Assembly (NCBI GenBank): GCA_947623905.1
Contig: CANQHX010000003.1
Span: 1-64,000 of the forward strand
Reading direction: 5' to 3'
From: an uncultured Lachnospiraceae bacterium
GTDB lineage: Bacteria; Bacillota; Clostridia; Lachnospirales; Lachnospiraceae
Length of the DNA: 64,000 nucleotides
The stretch's first letter is position 1. Every line of letters begins with the position of its first letter. The notes under the pieces are model-generated. The model had not been told where the DNA came from and did not search any database. It worked only from the letters and a program-made list of their open reading frames with translations. Below are positions 34,265 through 42,963 of the stretch, piece by piece. The translations under genes were made by a program, and so were the position numbers.

Positions 34265-35089
34265 ATGGATAATGCTACTTTAAGAAAAGCGCAGCTGGCG
34301 CAATTGGAGATGGCAAAAAGAGTTAAAGAGATTTGCGACGCAAATGGCATACAGTATTTCCTGGATGGTGGTACATTGTTAGGTGCGGTTCGACACCAGG
34401 GATTTATTCCATGGGACGACGATCTGGATATAGGGATGTTGCGAGAAGACTATGATAAATTTATTAGTATTGCACAGTCTGCCCTCGGAGATCAGTATTT
34501 TTTGCAGACATGGGACACGGATGATCATTATTGGAACCCTTATGCGAAAATTCGGAAAATTGGGACCATTTATCGAGAGGAAGGAACAAAAGGAGTATTG
34601 ACCCATAATGAATTGTTCATTGATATTTTTCCTTTTGATTTTTTTCCTCAGAATCGGATGAAGCTAAAAATAATGCGCACAAAGATTAAGGTCTACTGGA
34701 AGGCAATAACGATAAAAGCAGGACTCTATCCATGGTTATCCAGCACTGGTTTTGTCAAAAAATGTTTGTCAATGGTAAAGAATATCCCGGCCATCCTTTT
34801 ATGCTTTTTAACCCGGGAAAAAATCAAGGATAAGTATTTTGAAACCATGACTGCTTATAATCGGCAAGACACAATATATGTTGATGAAGAAGCTGGATCT
34901 TTGGCAGGGAAACATCAACTGCCTATCGGCTGTTTTGATAAGACCGTGGAATTACTTTTTGAAAACGAATATTTTAAATGTCCTCAAGGCTATGATGAAA
35001 TTCTTAGGTTGTATTATGGTGATTATATGACGCCACCGCCAGAAGATAAGAGGGTAAATATACATGGCGTGGTAGAAGTTAAATTATAA
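34265..35089 (+). CDS. licD: LicD-family phosphotransferase (phosphocholine-type decoration)
   Basis: A 274-aa LicD-family protein. The family motif is present: FLDGGTLLGAVRHQGFIPWD followed by D52, D53 and D55, and IDIFPFDFFPQN. LicD enzymes move a phosphodiester group, usually phosphocholine from CDP-choline, onto a sugar of a surface glycan at the cytoplasmic face. The next gene encodes a choline-phosphate cytidylyltransferase/choline-kinase-like protein, which makes CDP-choline the most likely donor. Other CDP-alcohols, such as CDP-ethanolamine or CDP-ribitol, cannot be excluded. Confidence 0.9.
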   Translation: MDNATLRKAQLAQLEMAKRVKEICDANGIQYFLDGGTLLGAVRHQGFIPWDDDLDIGMLREDYDKFISIAQSALGDQYFLQTWDTDDHYWNPYAKIRKIGTIYREEGTKGVLTHNELFIDIFPFDFFPQNRMKLKIMRTKIKVYWKAITIKAGLYPWLSSTGFVKKCLSMVKNIPAILLCFLTREKIKDKYFETMTAYNRQDTIYVDEEAGSLAGKHQLPIGCFDKTVELLFENEYFKCPQGYDEILRLYYGDYMTPPPEDKRVNIHGVVEVKL

Positions 35090-35162
35090 AAACGCTGACT
35101 GTAATTAATAATTGATTTCGGATTTAAAATAGCTCGTTAACTTTAGTAGACTGGAGACGTGT

Positions 35163-36938
35163 ATGTTAATGAATAAGAAAGAGTTTGTAATTCTCCGATA
35201 TATTTGTGAGAATCCTGGCGTGATAACGCAACGTATCATTACTGAAAATACAGGAATATCTCTCGGTATCGTTAATAAAATTGTCAAAAATTTGATCCAA
35301 AAAGGTTTGATAGATGATGAATATCAATTAACCATCGGCGGAAAAGAAGCGTTGGAGCCATACCGCGTGAAATCGGCAATTATTCTTGCCGCCGGTATGA
35401 GTACACGCTTTATTCCTGTTTCCTATGAACTTCCCAAGGGCCTCATATCCGTCAAGGGCGAAGTAATGATTGAGCGTGAAATCCGGCAGCTTCAGGAAGC
35501 GGGAATTCAAAAGATTGTTGTTGTGGTCGGTTATATGATGGAAAAATTTTTTTACCTGCGGGACAAGTATCATGTTTTGCTGGTTGTCAATAATGAATTT
35601 TCTACTAAAAATACACATAGCAGCGTTTATGCGGCAAGAGATCATCTGAGCAATACCTATATCCTTTGCTCAGACAACTACTATCCTAAGAACATGTTTC
35701 ATCAATATGAATACCGTGCCTTTTACTGCTCGGTTTTTTTGCCCGGTACCAGTTATGTAGAGCGTGCTTTTACGTTTAACCGGGATGGCTTGGTGACGGA
35801 TACTAACAAGCCCTCTCATGATCAATGGATTATGTACGGACATGCATATTTTGATCAGGCGTTTACGGATAAATTCCGTCCTGTTTTGGAAAGTTACTAT
35901 GGCAGACCTGGCGTGGAAGGGATGTATTGGGAAAACGTCTGGGCGGAGAATGTTGCCGATATACCATTATGGATTCAGAAATGTAAATCGTCAGATATCT
36001 TTGAATTTGATAGCATGGATGATTTGAAGGCATTTGATCCTGATTACATATTTAATAATAGAATTAAACTTTTTGAGAATATCTGTAATGTACTCAGCTG
36101 CAAAATTAACAGTCTTTCTGAAATGGTACCTATAAAGAAGGGCCTGAATAATCAATCGTTTAAGTTTTGCTGCGATGGAAAATATTACATTTACCGTCAT
36201 CCGGGAGTAAATGCTTCTGGCGTTATAGATCGTAATAAGGAAGCACTTGCCTTACAAGCTGCCAAAGACTTGGGAGTCGATGAGACATTTTTGTATATTG
36301 ATACAAATGAAGGTTGGAAACTTTCAAATTATTTTGATATAACGGACACATTTGATTTTGGCAATAAAAAGCATAGTCAGATGCTTGCAAAAAAATTAAA
36401 AATACTTCATGGCGCAAATATCTCAGTCGGATTTGGATTCGATTATCAAAAAGAAGGGAAACGAATTATTGGCATATTAAGGCATATGGATCCTTTGGCG
36501 TATCGACAGGCTTTGGCGGAGGATCAGGCAATGCAGCCTGTTTTTGAATTCCTTTCTAAAGATCAGTGGCAGGTATCTCTTTGTCATAATGACCTTTATG
36601 AGCCTAATCTGCTGATTTCAGGAGATTCGCTGCAGGTTATTGATTGGGAATTTGCAGGCGATGCTGATATCGGTTTTGATGTTTGTAAACTGTTTGCGGT
36701 TACTAACCCGCCGTTTACTGAGATTGATGATTGGCTTGAACCTTACTTTGGCCGAAAAACAACCTATGAAGAAAAACGCCATCTTATCGCCTGCGCCGCG
36801 GTTATTTACTACTATTGGTATATTTGGGGAATATATGCAGGGAAAAACAGTCAAGATGTATCAAGTTATATGATGCCTTGGTTTGACAAAATGAACAGCT
36901 TTAGGGCTCGGGCCTTGGAGATGATCAATAAAGCATAA
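35163..36938 (+). CDS. Three-domain protein: winged helix, LicC-like cytidylyltransferase, LicA-like choline kinase
   Basis: A 591-aa fusion. Residues 1 to about 66 look like a MarR-type winged helix, with a 'GVITQRIITENTGISLGIVN' recognition region. Residues about 69-295 are a nucleotidyltransferase: IILAAGMSTRF at 73-83 and metal-binding D171 in LCSDNYYP, like LicC (CTP:phosphocholine cytidylyltransferase). Residues about 315-591 are a choline-kinase fold: HNDLYEPN (H475, D477, N482) and DWE at 494-496. One polypeptide could thus phosphorylate choline and form CDP-choline for the LicD upstream. The N-terminal domain may regulate the enzyme or the genes. Separate licA and licC are the familiar arrangement. 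Confidence 0.87.
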   Translation: MLMNKKEFVILRYICENPGVITQRIITENTGISLGIVNKIVKNLIQKGLIDDEYQLTIGGKEALEPYRVKSAIILAAGMSTRFIPVSYELPKGLISVKGEVMIEREIRQLQEAGIQKIVVVVGYMMEKFFYLRDKYHVLLVVNNEFSTKNTHSSVYAARDHLSNTYILCSDNYYPKNMFHQYEYRAFYCSVFLPGTSYVERAFTFNRDGLVTDTNKPSHDQWIMYGHAYFDQAFTDKFRPVLESYYGRPGVEGMYWENVWAENVADIPLWIQKCKSSDIFEFDSMDDLKAFDPDYIFNNRIKLFENICNVLSCKINSLSEMVPIKKGLNNQSFKFCCDGKYYIYRHPGVNASGVIDRNKEALALQAAKDLGVDETFLYIDTNEGWKLSNYFDITDTFDFGNKKHSQMLAKKLKILHGANISVGFGFDYQKEGKRIIGILRHMDPLAYRQALAEDQAMQPVFEFLSKDQWQVSLCHNDLYEPNLLISGDSLQVIDWEFAGDADIGFDVCKLFAVTNPPFTEIDDWLEPYFGRKTTYEEKRHLIACAAVIYYYWYIWGIYAGKNSQDVSSYMMPWFDKMNSFRARALEMINKA

Positions 36939-36951
36939 GCAATCCTTTAAA

Positions 36952-36995
36952 TGCAAAGTAATGGGATAAATTTTTATATTATCCCATACTTTGCA
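36952..36995. repeat. Long hairpin after the LicC/LicA-like gene
   Basis: TGCAAAGTAATGGGATAA (36952-36969) pairs with 36979-36995 as a 17-bp stem with a single bulged A and a 9-base AT loop. No T tract follows. It begins 13 bases after the stop and ends 46 bases before the small protein gene, so it may punctuate or stabilise the mRNA between choline enzymes and transporter. Confidence 0.65.
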
Positions 36996-37041
36996 GATAT
37001 TCGATTGCCTTGCCAAAATTTGATGAAAGGAGGAAAAATAA

Positions 37042-37134
37042 ATGGAACTTGGTATTGCTATAGGGCTTGGAGTTTGGTTTGTTACAATTAGCGTAGCAGC
37101 TACTATTCGAGTCTTCAAAGATTTTACTAAATAG
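37042..37134 (+). CDS. 30-residue membrane protein next to a symporter
   Basis: A 30-codon gene with a strong AAAGGAGG site at 37026-37033 and ATG at 37042. The product MELGIAIGLGVWFVTISVA continues with a second short segment ending RVFKDFTK: one membrane helix with a positively charged end. It lies 88 bases upstream of a sodium:solute symporter. Tiny proteins of this type beside SSS symporters have been catalogued as symporter small accessory proteins (from memory), so it is probably a subunit or stabiliser of the transporter. It is below most gene-finder limits. Confidence 0.65.
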   Translation: MELGIAIGLGVWFVTISVAATIRVFKDFTK

Positions 37135-37222
37135 AGGGCATAGTATAAGCACTAGTGGATTTGAAACTTTAAGGTAAAATTTTTTTGTGACTATGTTCAT
37201 AAAATAAAGGAGGATAAAAAAA

Positions 37223-38815
37223 ATGAACATCTATCTACTCGGCATGTGTATTACAATGGTTCTTTACATTGTTATTGGAGCGCTAATTAGCCGCACAGTA
37301 AAGAACGCAAACGACTTTTATGTTGCTGGTCGTAACGCACCGGCATATTTGATTACAGGATCCCTGGTTGCATCCTTTATCGGGGTTGGCCTTTTCATGG
37401 GTGACGTCGGTGAAGCATACAGCGGTTTCTTTGGGCCATTGATGATTGCGGTTGGCGTATTGTCTGTTGGATATATTTTTGGGTCTGTATTCTTTGGCAG
37501 ATATCTCAGAAGAAGCCAGGCTTTGACTATACCGCAATTTTTCGGCAAACGGTTTAACTCCAATGCTATGAAAATGCTGGCAACCATTACAGGTTCGTTC
37601 ATTATGTTGGTATATAGCCTGTCCTGCGTTCAAGGGATCGCTACACTGATGTCCGCTGTAACAGGATTAACCTATAATTCCTGCATTGTGATTGCGGTCA
37701 TCGCTTTCACGCTTATTACCATGCTTTCAGGCGCGAAAGGAGTTCTCATTACTGACACTTTGATGTTTGCGGTCTTTTCAATTGCAACCATTGTTGGCGC
37801 TGCATTGATTGCAACGAAAGCAGGTGGTTGGATGAATACAGTATCTGAAATGGCTACTTACGAGGCCATACCTGGGATTCTATCGGGCGGTGGAAATCCA
37901 TCCTATTTTTATCCTACCGCTAGGGAAAACATCATTTGGGCCAGTGGATATGGTATTGCCTGGATGGCAGTTCTTGCAATAGCTCCGTGGCAGTCGAGCC
38001 GGTATCTTATGGCAAAAAACGAGCACGCCGTTATTCGCTCGAGCATTCTGGCTTCTGTGGCGGTGTTTGTCATTGAGTTCCTGATGTGTATGGCTGGGGT
38101 CTTTACGCAGAAACTGAATCCGGGGATGGAAGAACCCTCGCAGGCTCTTATTTGGGCTTCCATGAATGTTATGCCGACCATTCTTGGAATTGTAGTTCTT
38201 TCTGGCGTTCTTGCCTCCGGAATCTCGTCGGCAACAACTTTCCTGTCGCTGATCAGTTCAAATATCATGAATGATATTCTGAATGTCAAAAACGAAAAGC
38301 GTAAGGTTTTATATGGACGCATAACGGTTTTAATCGTTGGTGTTGTTATATGCCTGCTGTGCATTTATCAGCCCCCGCAGGTTTTCTGGATTACGTATTT
38401 GGGCGCTACAATTGTGGCGTGCTCATGGCTTCCGGTAGCTTTGGCAAGCGTATGGAGTAAACGTGTAACCAAAACAGGCGCATTCTGGGGAATGCTGGTT
38501 GGGTTCGTTGTAAGTGCTGTTATGAAGATTGGCGTATCTATTGCAGGTGTTACAGTCCCCATTTATTTTGATCCGTTTTTCGTTGGTCTTGCAGCCGGTT
38601 TCATTGCCATGGTGATAGGCTCAGCTTTAACAAAAGTTACACCCGAAGAGAAGAGGGAGCGGGAAGCATTGTTTGTTATGCCGGAAAGCGAAAAGGATCC
38701 GATAGAAATAAAGAAAACGAAAAGGTTATTTGCATTCTCGATACCGATGGGTTTGATTATTACAGTGGTTTTAATCTTATTGTGGGTTATTCCCTATACA
38801 AGAGGATTGAAATGA
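37223..38815 (+). CDS. Sodium:solute symporter (SSS family), possibly for choline
   Basis: A 530-aa protein with about 13 membrane helices. NDFYVAGRNAPAYL near residue 30, ASFIGVGLFMGDVGEAY, a GAKGVLITDTLM segment and the LASGISSATTFLSLISSNI sodium-site region are family marks. Such carriers take up sugars, amino acids, vitamins or choline with Na+. Because it closes the LicD/LicC/LicA-like set, and the usual LicB permease is absent, choline uptake is the best guess; this rests on position only. It follows the 30-residue membrane protein, and AAAGGAGG precedes its ATG. Confidence 0.88.
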   Translation: MNIYLLGMCITMVLYIVIGALISRTVKNANDFYVAGRNAPAYLITGSLVASFIGVGLFMGDVGEAYSGFFGPLMIAVGVLSVGYIFGSVFFGRYLRRSQALTIPQFFGKRFNSNAMKMLATITGSFIMLVYSLSCVQGIATLMSAVTGLTYNSCIVIAVIAFTLITMLSGAKGVLITDTLMFAVFSIATIVGAALIATKAGGWMNTVSEMATYEAIPGILSGGGNPSYFYPTARENIIWASGYGIAWMAVLAIAPWQSSRYLMAKNEHAVIRSSILASVAVFVIEFLMCMAGVFTQKLNPGMEEPSQALIWASMNVMPTILGIVVLSGVLASGISSATTFLSLISSNIMNDILNVKNEKRKVLYGRITVLIVGVVICLLCIYQPPQVFWITYLGATIVACSWLPVALASVWSKRVTKTGAFWGMLVGFVVSAVMKIGVSIAGVTVPIYFDPFFVGLAAGFIAMVIGSALTKVTPEEKREREALFVMPESEKDPIEIKKTKRLFAFSIPMGLIITVVLILLWVIPYTRGLK

Positions 38816-39203
38816 TGCTAAGATCCCTCTATAAGGAATGAATGCAATGCCACGCCCGAATGAATCAGCGGATCAACGCAATCATTTCTGCAGACCACTG
38901 AATCCCTCCTTGAACGGATGTTCCGAGGAGGGATTCCCTGAGGGAGGAAGAAGCGGAAGAATATATGAGAAGTATGGAACTGTCAGGTACATCTTTGTAG
39001 AGATTTTGCAGCACAGCATCATTGCTATATATCTTCCGAGCAGACATACAAAAGAGCGGGCTGTTGCACTGAGATTATTTAATGGCATCACAAATAAACC
39101 GGGACGGCAAATTGTCCCGGGCGCAGCTTGCTCCCCTTTGCCCGCGTGATAGGTACGTTTGATCCTATACGACTGATGTTAGAAGCGGGCATCCGGCCGG
39201 GCG
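38816..39203. other. Gene-poor region at the end of the polysaccharide locus
   Basis: No gene can be supported here. A 103-codon open frame on the + strand (38838-39149) lacks a ribosome site and recognisable sequence. An adjacent frame gives a plausible peptide interrupted by several stops, so the stretch may be a decayed gene. An inverted repeat CCGGGAC/GTCCCGG lies at 39099-39120 without a T tract. I see no clear terminator for the symporter gene. Confidence 0.4.
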
Positions 39204-39437
39204 TTATTTCAGAAGCTCGTCATAAGTAGTGTGTAGACAGTTTCTGATGCCACGGAGCTGGGAGGCGGTGATATGCTGTATGCCGCGCTCGATCTTTACC
39301 AGAGATTCCCTTGTCATGGAAACTCCGTCAAGTTGCAGCATGCGAACCAGCTCTGTCTGCCGGATGCCTGCAGCCAGACGGATGCGCCGGATGTTTCCGC
39401 CGATGTTGATACCTGTTTGTTTTATCTTTTGTTCCAT
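39204..39437 (-). CDS. Small XRE-family helix-turn-helix regulator
   Basis: A 77-aa DNA-binding protein made of one XRE/Cro-type helix-turn-helix domain: IGGNIRRIRLAAGIRQTEL, then MTRESLVKIERGIQHI and a short C-terminal helix. I start at 39437, where TGAGGTGG lies just upstream; a frame extension to 39470 has no ribosome site. It stands alone between the polysaccharide locus and the thiamine transporter on the opposite strand to the locus. It may control itself through the repeat at 39507-39522. A prophage or plasmid origin is possible, but no other such genes are near. Confidence 0.75.
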   Translation of the reverse strand: MEQKIKQTGINIGGNIRRIRLAAGIRQTELVRMLQLDGVSMTRESLVKIERGIQHITASQLRGIRNCLHTTYDELLK

Positions 39438-39882
39438 AAGCCACCTCAATATGAACCCAAAACGGTCCATTTTTACTTTATTTTGTTCTGAAAATATGAA
39501 ATAATGGGACTAAAATCAGTCCATTTTCGGGAATATTTTTGTGTGCTGCGATGACAGTATCCTGACTTGCGTTATTTACAGTCTATAAACCTGCCGGGCG
39601 TCACAACATGGCATACTTTAGCTTTACTGATAAGCTAAGGGTTGGTCAGATGTTTCAGACCTTCCACGTCCCTATAGGATGGTTTCGGTGCTTTTGCCCG
39701 ATGGTATAAAGAATTTTATATGAACTAAGATGTTATGAGATGAGCAAATGGAACAAAGTGATGGCGAGTACCGGCTATGTGGATATGATCAACCGTGAGA
39801 TTTCTCTTGTGTGAGATGCGGATATCGAACGGTTTCTGGTTGAAAGAAGCTGGATCTGGACAGTTACAAAAGACCGGCCTGT
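39438..39882. other. Intergenic region without supported genes
   Basis: Several short inverted repeats occur, including TTAGCTT at 39618-39624 with AAGCTAA at 39632-39638. A short open segment starting at about 39739 (MSKWNKVMASTGYVDMINRE) stops after 24 codons and resembles nothing I know. It separates convergent-facing gene groups and may contain the debris of an earlier insertion. Confidence 0.4.
39507..39522. promoter_or_regulatory. Candidate operator upstream of the XRE gene
   Basis: GGACT-N6-AGTCC forms a short dyad about 70 bases upstream of the XRE start, and a GGTCC-containing half-site lies at 39464-39468. Autoregulation is common in this family. The site is inferred from symmetry only. 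Confidence 0.3.
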
Positions 39883-40620
39883 TCAGCCCAGCTTCTCCAG
39901 TATCCTGCGTTTGTATTCCAGGAACCGGGGCTGGAGGCTGAAATCGGCGCTCCTGGGACGGGACTCCTCTATGGTGATCTCCTCCGTGATGGAACCGGGA
40001 CGGCCGGTGAGAAGGCAGATCCGGTCCGAGAGCAGGATCGCCTCGTCGATGTCATGTGTGATAAACACGGTGGACAGATGGATCTGCTCCATAATGTCCA
40101 GGTACCATGTGTGCATGGCGCTTTTCGTGATGGTATCCAGGGCGCTGAAGGGTTCGTCCAGCAGCGCTATTTCGCTGGAAAACAGATAGGTGCGCAGGAG
40201 CGCGGCCCGCTGACGCATACCCCCGGACAATTGTCCGGGGTATTGTTTTTCCGTCCCTTCCAGTCCAAAGGTGGAAAAGTGGGGCAGGGCCGTCTCGCGC
40301 GCCTGTTTTTTCGACATGCCTTTGATGGTCAGAGGAAGGATCACATTGTCCAGAATGGTATAGTAGGGCAGCAGGAGATCCTTCTGGAGCATGTAGCTCA
40401 CGTGGCCGGAGGTGCCGGTGATATCCCGGCCGTCCAGCAGCACCGTTCCGTGATCCGGCCGGTACAGACCGGCAATGACGTTGAACAGGGTCGTTTTGCC
40501 CCCGCCGCTGACGCCCAGAAGGCTTACCAGCTCCTTGTCCCCTACATGGAGATTTACATGTTCCAATATGGTCTTTTCGCCGAAAGACATTTTCACATCC
40601 TGTACATCTAACTGTGCCAT
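39883..40620 (-). CDS. thiZ: ABC transporter ATPase for a thiamine precursor (ThiZ-like)
   Basis: A 245-aa ABC ATPase of the nitrate/sulfonate/taurine-type group. Walker A is LLGVSGGGKTTLF, the signature is LSGGMRQRAALLRTYL, Walker B is IALLDEPFSALD and the switch His is in FITHDIDEAI. The ATG at 40620 with GAGGA just upstream is preferred to the ATG at 40632. It is last in a four-gene - strand operon with a binding protein and permease under a TPP riboswitch. It should power uptake of a thiamine pyrimidine precursor (formylaminopyrimidine or HMP). Confidence 0.88.
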   Translation of the reverse strand: MAQLDVQDVKMSFGEKTILEHVNLHVGDKELVSLLGVSGGGKTTLFNVIAGLYRPDHGTVLLDGRDITGTSGHVSYMLQKDLLLPYYTILDNVILPLTIKGMSKKQARETALPHFSTFGLEGTEKQYPGQLSGGMRQRAALLRTYLFSSEIALLDEPFSALDTITKSAMHTWYLDIMEQIHLSTVFITHDIDEAILLSDRICLLTGRPGSITEEITIEESRPRSADFSLQPRFLEYKRRILEKLG

Positions 40621-40671
40621 ATAAATCCTCATTCCTGCGCGTTTACGATCTTCCGTAAACGCTGTCGCTGT

Positions 40672-41730
40672 TTATTCCGGCAGATAATCGTCTGTAAATC
40701 CTGCGTCTTCTCCGATCTCCGCCTTTGCCAGGCTGTTTTCATTGAGCCAGCTGTAGAATGCGTTCCATCTTTCCGGATCGATGTAGCCCCACCGGTCCAC
40801 CTCTGCCTTGTACTGTCCGGCCATGTAGTTCTGGCTTTCCAGGACAAGGCTGCTGTCCAGCTCGGGAGCGGCCTTGCAGAGGATATCGGCGGCCTCTTCC
40901 GGGTGGTCGATGGCGTATTCATAGCCCTTTTTGCAGGCGGCGAGGAATGCTTTTGCCGCGTCGGGCTGTTCGGCCAGGAACGTGTCGTTGGAGATGATCA
41001 CGGGGGTGTAATAGTCAAACACCGGGTTGATATCCTTTAACAGGAAAGAATCATAGGCAAAATTCGCCACCTTCGCGGCCTGGATGGCCCAGCCTTCAAA
41101 TACCCAGATGCAGTCTGTCTGCTTGCTTTCCAGAGCGGATACCTCATCGGTAACGGTGCTGGGGATCAGAGTCACGTTGTCAAAATTGCCGCCGTCGGAT
41201 TCTACCACATTTTTCAGGATGGCCTTTTCGATGTCCAGATCCCATGTGGAGTATTTTTTTCCTTCCATGCCGGCCGGCCGGTCAATGCCGTCGCCCTGGC
41301 GGGACATGATGGCGGAAGTGTTGTGCTGCAGTACGGCGGCTACGGCTTTGATGGGCATGGGATTGTCGCCTACGATGGCGTCTACCATAGTGTCCTGGAA
41401 GGAAATGCCGAACTGGGCCTGGTTGGACGCCACCATGGCCTCCGCGCCGTCATCGGGGGGCTGCACGATGGTCACGTTCAGTCCTTCATCGGCAAAATAT
41501 CCCAGCTCCTGTGCCACGTAGATGCCGGTGTGGTTCGTGTTGGGCGTCCAGTCCAGCACGAAGGTCACGTCTGTCGTGTCCGTATCTGCCTGATCGGGGG
41601 CGGCTGTTTCTGTGCTGCCGGCGTCATTGCCGCCGTTCTGGCCGGCGGTACCGCTGTTGTCCGCGCATCCTGCCGCGCAGAGGAGCATCATGGCCGCCAT
41701 GGCGGCAGCCAGCAATTTTTTCTTTTTCAT
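40672..41730 (-). CDS. thiY: Thiamine-precursor-binding lipoprotein (ThiY/THI5-NMT1 family)
   Basis: A 352-aa solute-binding protein. The signal peptide ends in a lipobox LLCAAGCADN, so it is anchored by lipid to the outer face of the membrane. A Gly/Thr/Ala/Asp-rich linker follows, then the NMT1/THI5-like domain beginning VTFVLDWTPNTNHTGIYVA and GYFADEGLNV. ThiY proteins bind the pyrimidine half of thiamine. It starts 4 bases after the permease stop. The riboswitch upstream supports thiamine-related cargo rather than sulfonates. Confidence 0.9.
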   Translation of the reverse strand: MKKKKLLAAAMAAMMLLCAAGCADNSGTAGQNGGNDAGSTETAAPDQADTDTTDVTFVLDWTPNTNHTGIYVAQELGYFADEGLNVTIVQPPDDGAEAMVASNQAQFGISFQDTMVDAIVGDNPMPIKAVAAVLQHNTSAIMSRQGDGIDRPAGMEGKKYSTWDLDIEKAILKNVVESDGGNFDNVTLIPSTVTDEVSALESKQTDCIWVFEGWAIQAAKVANFAYDSFLLKDINPVFDYYTPVIISNDTFLAEQPDAAKAFLAACKKGYEYAIDHPEEAADILCKAAPELDSSLVLESQNYMAGQYKAEVDRWGYIDPERWNAFYSWLNENSLAKAEIGEDAGFTDDYLPE

Positions 41731-41734
41731 TTTG

Positions 41735-42547
41735 TTACCTGCCTTTCTTTGTATGTTGTACAGATTGTTTTTTGCCTGCTCTTTCCCAGGGCATGGACCA
41801 TTTCTGCGCCAGGTCCACCAGAGCCATAAGGGCCAGGCTGATAGCGGAGATGAGAAAGATCACCGCGAACATCTTGTCAAAGGAAAAGGATTTTTTTACC
41901 CGGGTCATGTACACGCCAAGGCCGTTAAATCCGCCCAGCCATTCGGAGATCACCGCGCCTACTACGGAGTAAGCCGCGGAGATGCGCAGGCTGCTGAAAA
42001 AATTGGTCATGGCGCCGGGCAGCTTGATGTGGCGGAATATGGCCAGACGGCCCGCACCCATGGAGCGGAGCAGATGAATGGCGTCCGGGTCCGCGGACTG
42101 AAAGCCGTCGTACATGCCCACGGCCACCGGGAAAAAGGTGGCGATGACGATGAGAATGATCTTTGGCGTCATCTCATAGCCGAACCACAGCACCAGCAGA
42201 GGGGCAATGGCCACCGTGGGAATGGTCTGGGTCAGGATGATCAGGGGATACACGGATTTTTTTACCAGCGGAAAATGATCCATGATCACCGCGGTGACAA
42301 AGCCCGTGACGACCCCAAGGAACAGACCGATGAACGCCTCGGTGAGAGTGACCCTGGCGTGTCCCATGAGGTTGGAAAAATCATTGACAAATGCTCTGCA
42401 GATGTCCACAGGGGAGGGCAGCATGTAGCCGGGGATCCATCCGGTCATGGAGACGCCCTGCCAGACGGCCAGCAAAAGCGCCACCGCTCCTGCAGGGTAC
42501 AAGAACCCTGTAAATTTACTGGTGGTGCTTTGTGACTTTCTTTTCAA
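41735..42547 (-). CDS. thiX: ABC transporter permease (ThiX-like)
   Basis: A 270-aa integral membrane protein with about six helices. The cytoplasmic coupling loop SMGAGRLAIFRHIKLPGA is characteristic of the binding-protein-dependent permeases of the SsuC/TauC/ThiX group. Start is a TTG at 42547 with AAGGAGA eleven bases upstream, giving a 32-base overlap with the preceding gene; no ATG gives a better full-length protein. It pairs with the binding protein and ATPase downstream. Confidence 0.87.
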   Translation of the reverse strand: MKRKSQSTTSKFTGFLYPAGAVALLLAVWQGVSMTGWIPGYMLPSPVDICRAFVNDFSNLMGHARVTLTEAFIGLFLGVVTGFVTAVIMDHFPLVKKSVYPLIILTQTIPTVAIAPLLVLWFGYEMTPKIILIVIATFFPVAVGMYDGFQSADPDAIHLLRSMGAGRLAIFRHIKLPGAMTNFFSSLRISAAYSVVGAVISEWLGGFNGLGVYMTRVKKSFSFDKMFAVIFLISAISLALMALVDLAQKWSMPWERAGKKQSVQHTKKGR

Positions 42548-42812
42548 TGGTGAGTATGTCTCCTTCCGGCTTGTAGGATACTTTGATATAGGCCGCTACA
42601 GAAGGGGCGCCCGCGCGGATGGCGATGTGCTGGCATTCCTTCACGATATCCATAAGAGCGTCATAATCGCCCTCGATGGTAGTCTCGAAAGGTCCTACAT
42701 AGTAATTGTACCCGGTGCTCTTGATGTAGTCGATGACTTCGTCCACGATGCGCACCAGCTCATCGTCGTTGGGCGCCGCGGGCAGGGATTGGATAGCTAC
42801 GCTTGCGTTCAT
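42516..42812 (-). CDS. MTH1187/YkoF-type thiamine-binding protein
   Basis: A 98-aa cytoplasmic protein of the MTH1187 (DUF77) family: ASVAIQSLPAAPNDDELVRIVDEVI, quoted here only by its AIQSLP and DDEL marks, then YYVGPFETTIEGDYDALM and AAYIKVSYKPEGDILTIE-like strands. Such proteins form small oligomers that bind thiamine or hydroxymethylpyrimidine. CGGAGG precedes the ATG. It is the first gene after the TPP riboswitch and terminator, which agrees with a thiamine role. Confidence 0.85.
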   Translation of the reverse strand: MNASVAIQSLPAAPNDDELVRIVDEVIDYIKSTGYNYYVGPFETTIEGDYDALMDIVKECQHIAIRAGAPSVAAYIKVSYKPEGDILTIEKKVTKHHQ

Positions 42813-42899
42813 GTTCGATTCCTCCGTTTCTTTTCATTGGGTTGACTGGTATCTTTGCGGCATACAAACGTATGACATGCGGCGCCGGGGCGGAAGGCG

Positions 42900-42937
42900 A
42901 AAAAAAAGTCTCCTTTTACCTGACAGAAAAAGGAGAC
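42900..42937 (-). terminator. Riboswitch expression-platform terminator
   Basis: On the - strand a perfect 10-bp stem (42928-42937 with 42908-42917) is followed at once by eight T (42907-42900). It lies 26 bases after the TPP aptamer and 88 bases before the first gene. It is the expected off-switch when TPP is bound. Confidence 0.92.
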
Positions 42938-42963
42938 GGCCGCCCGGATGGGTGACATATGGC

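Noticed and set aside
41612-42535. 307-codon open frame on the + strand across the thiamine permease gene
   Set aside because: The opposite strand encodes a clear ABC permease under a TPP riboswitch; the + strand product is low-complexity Gly/His/Asp-rich and has no ribosome site.
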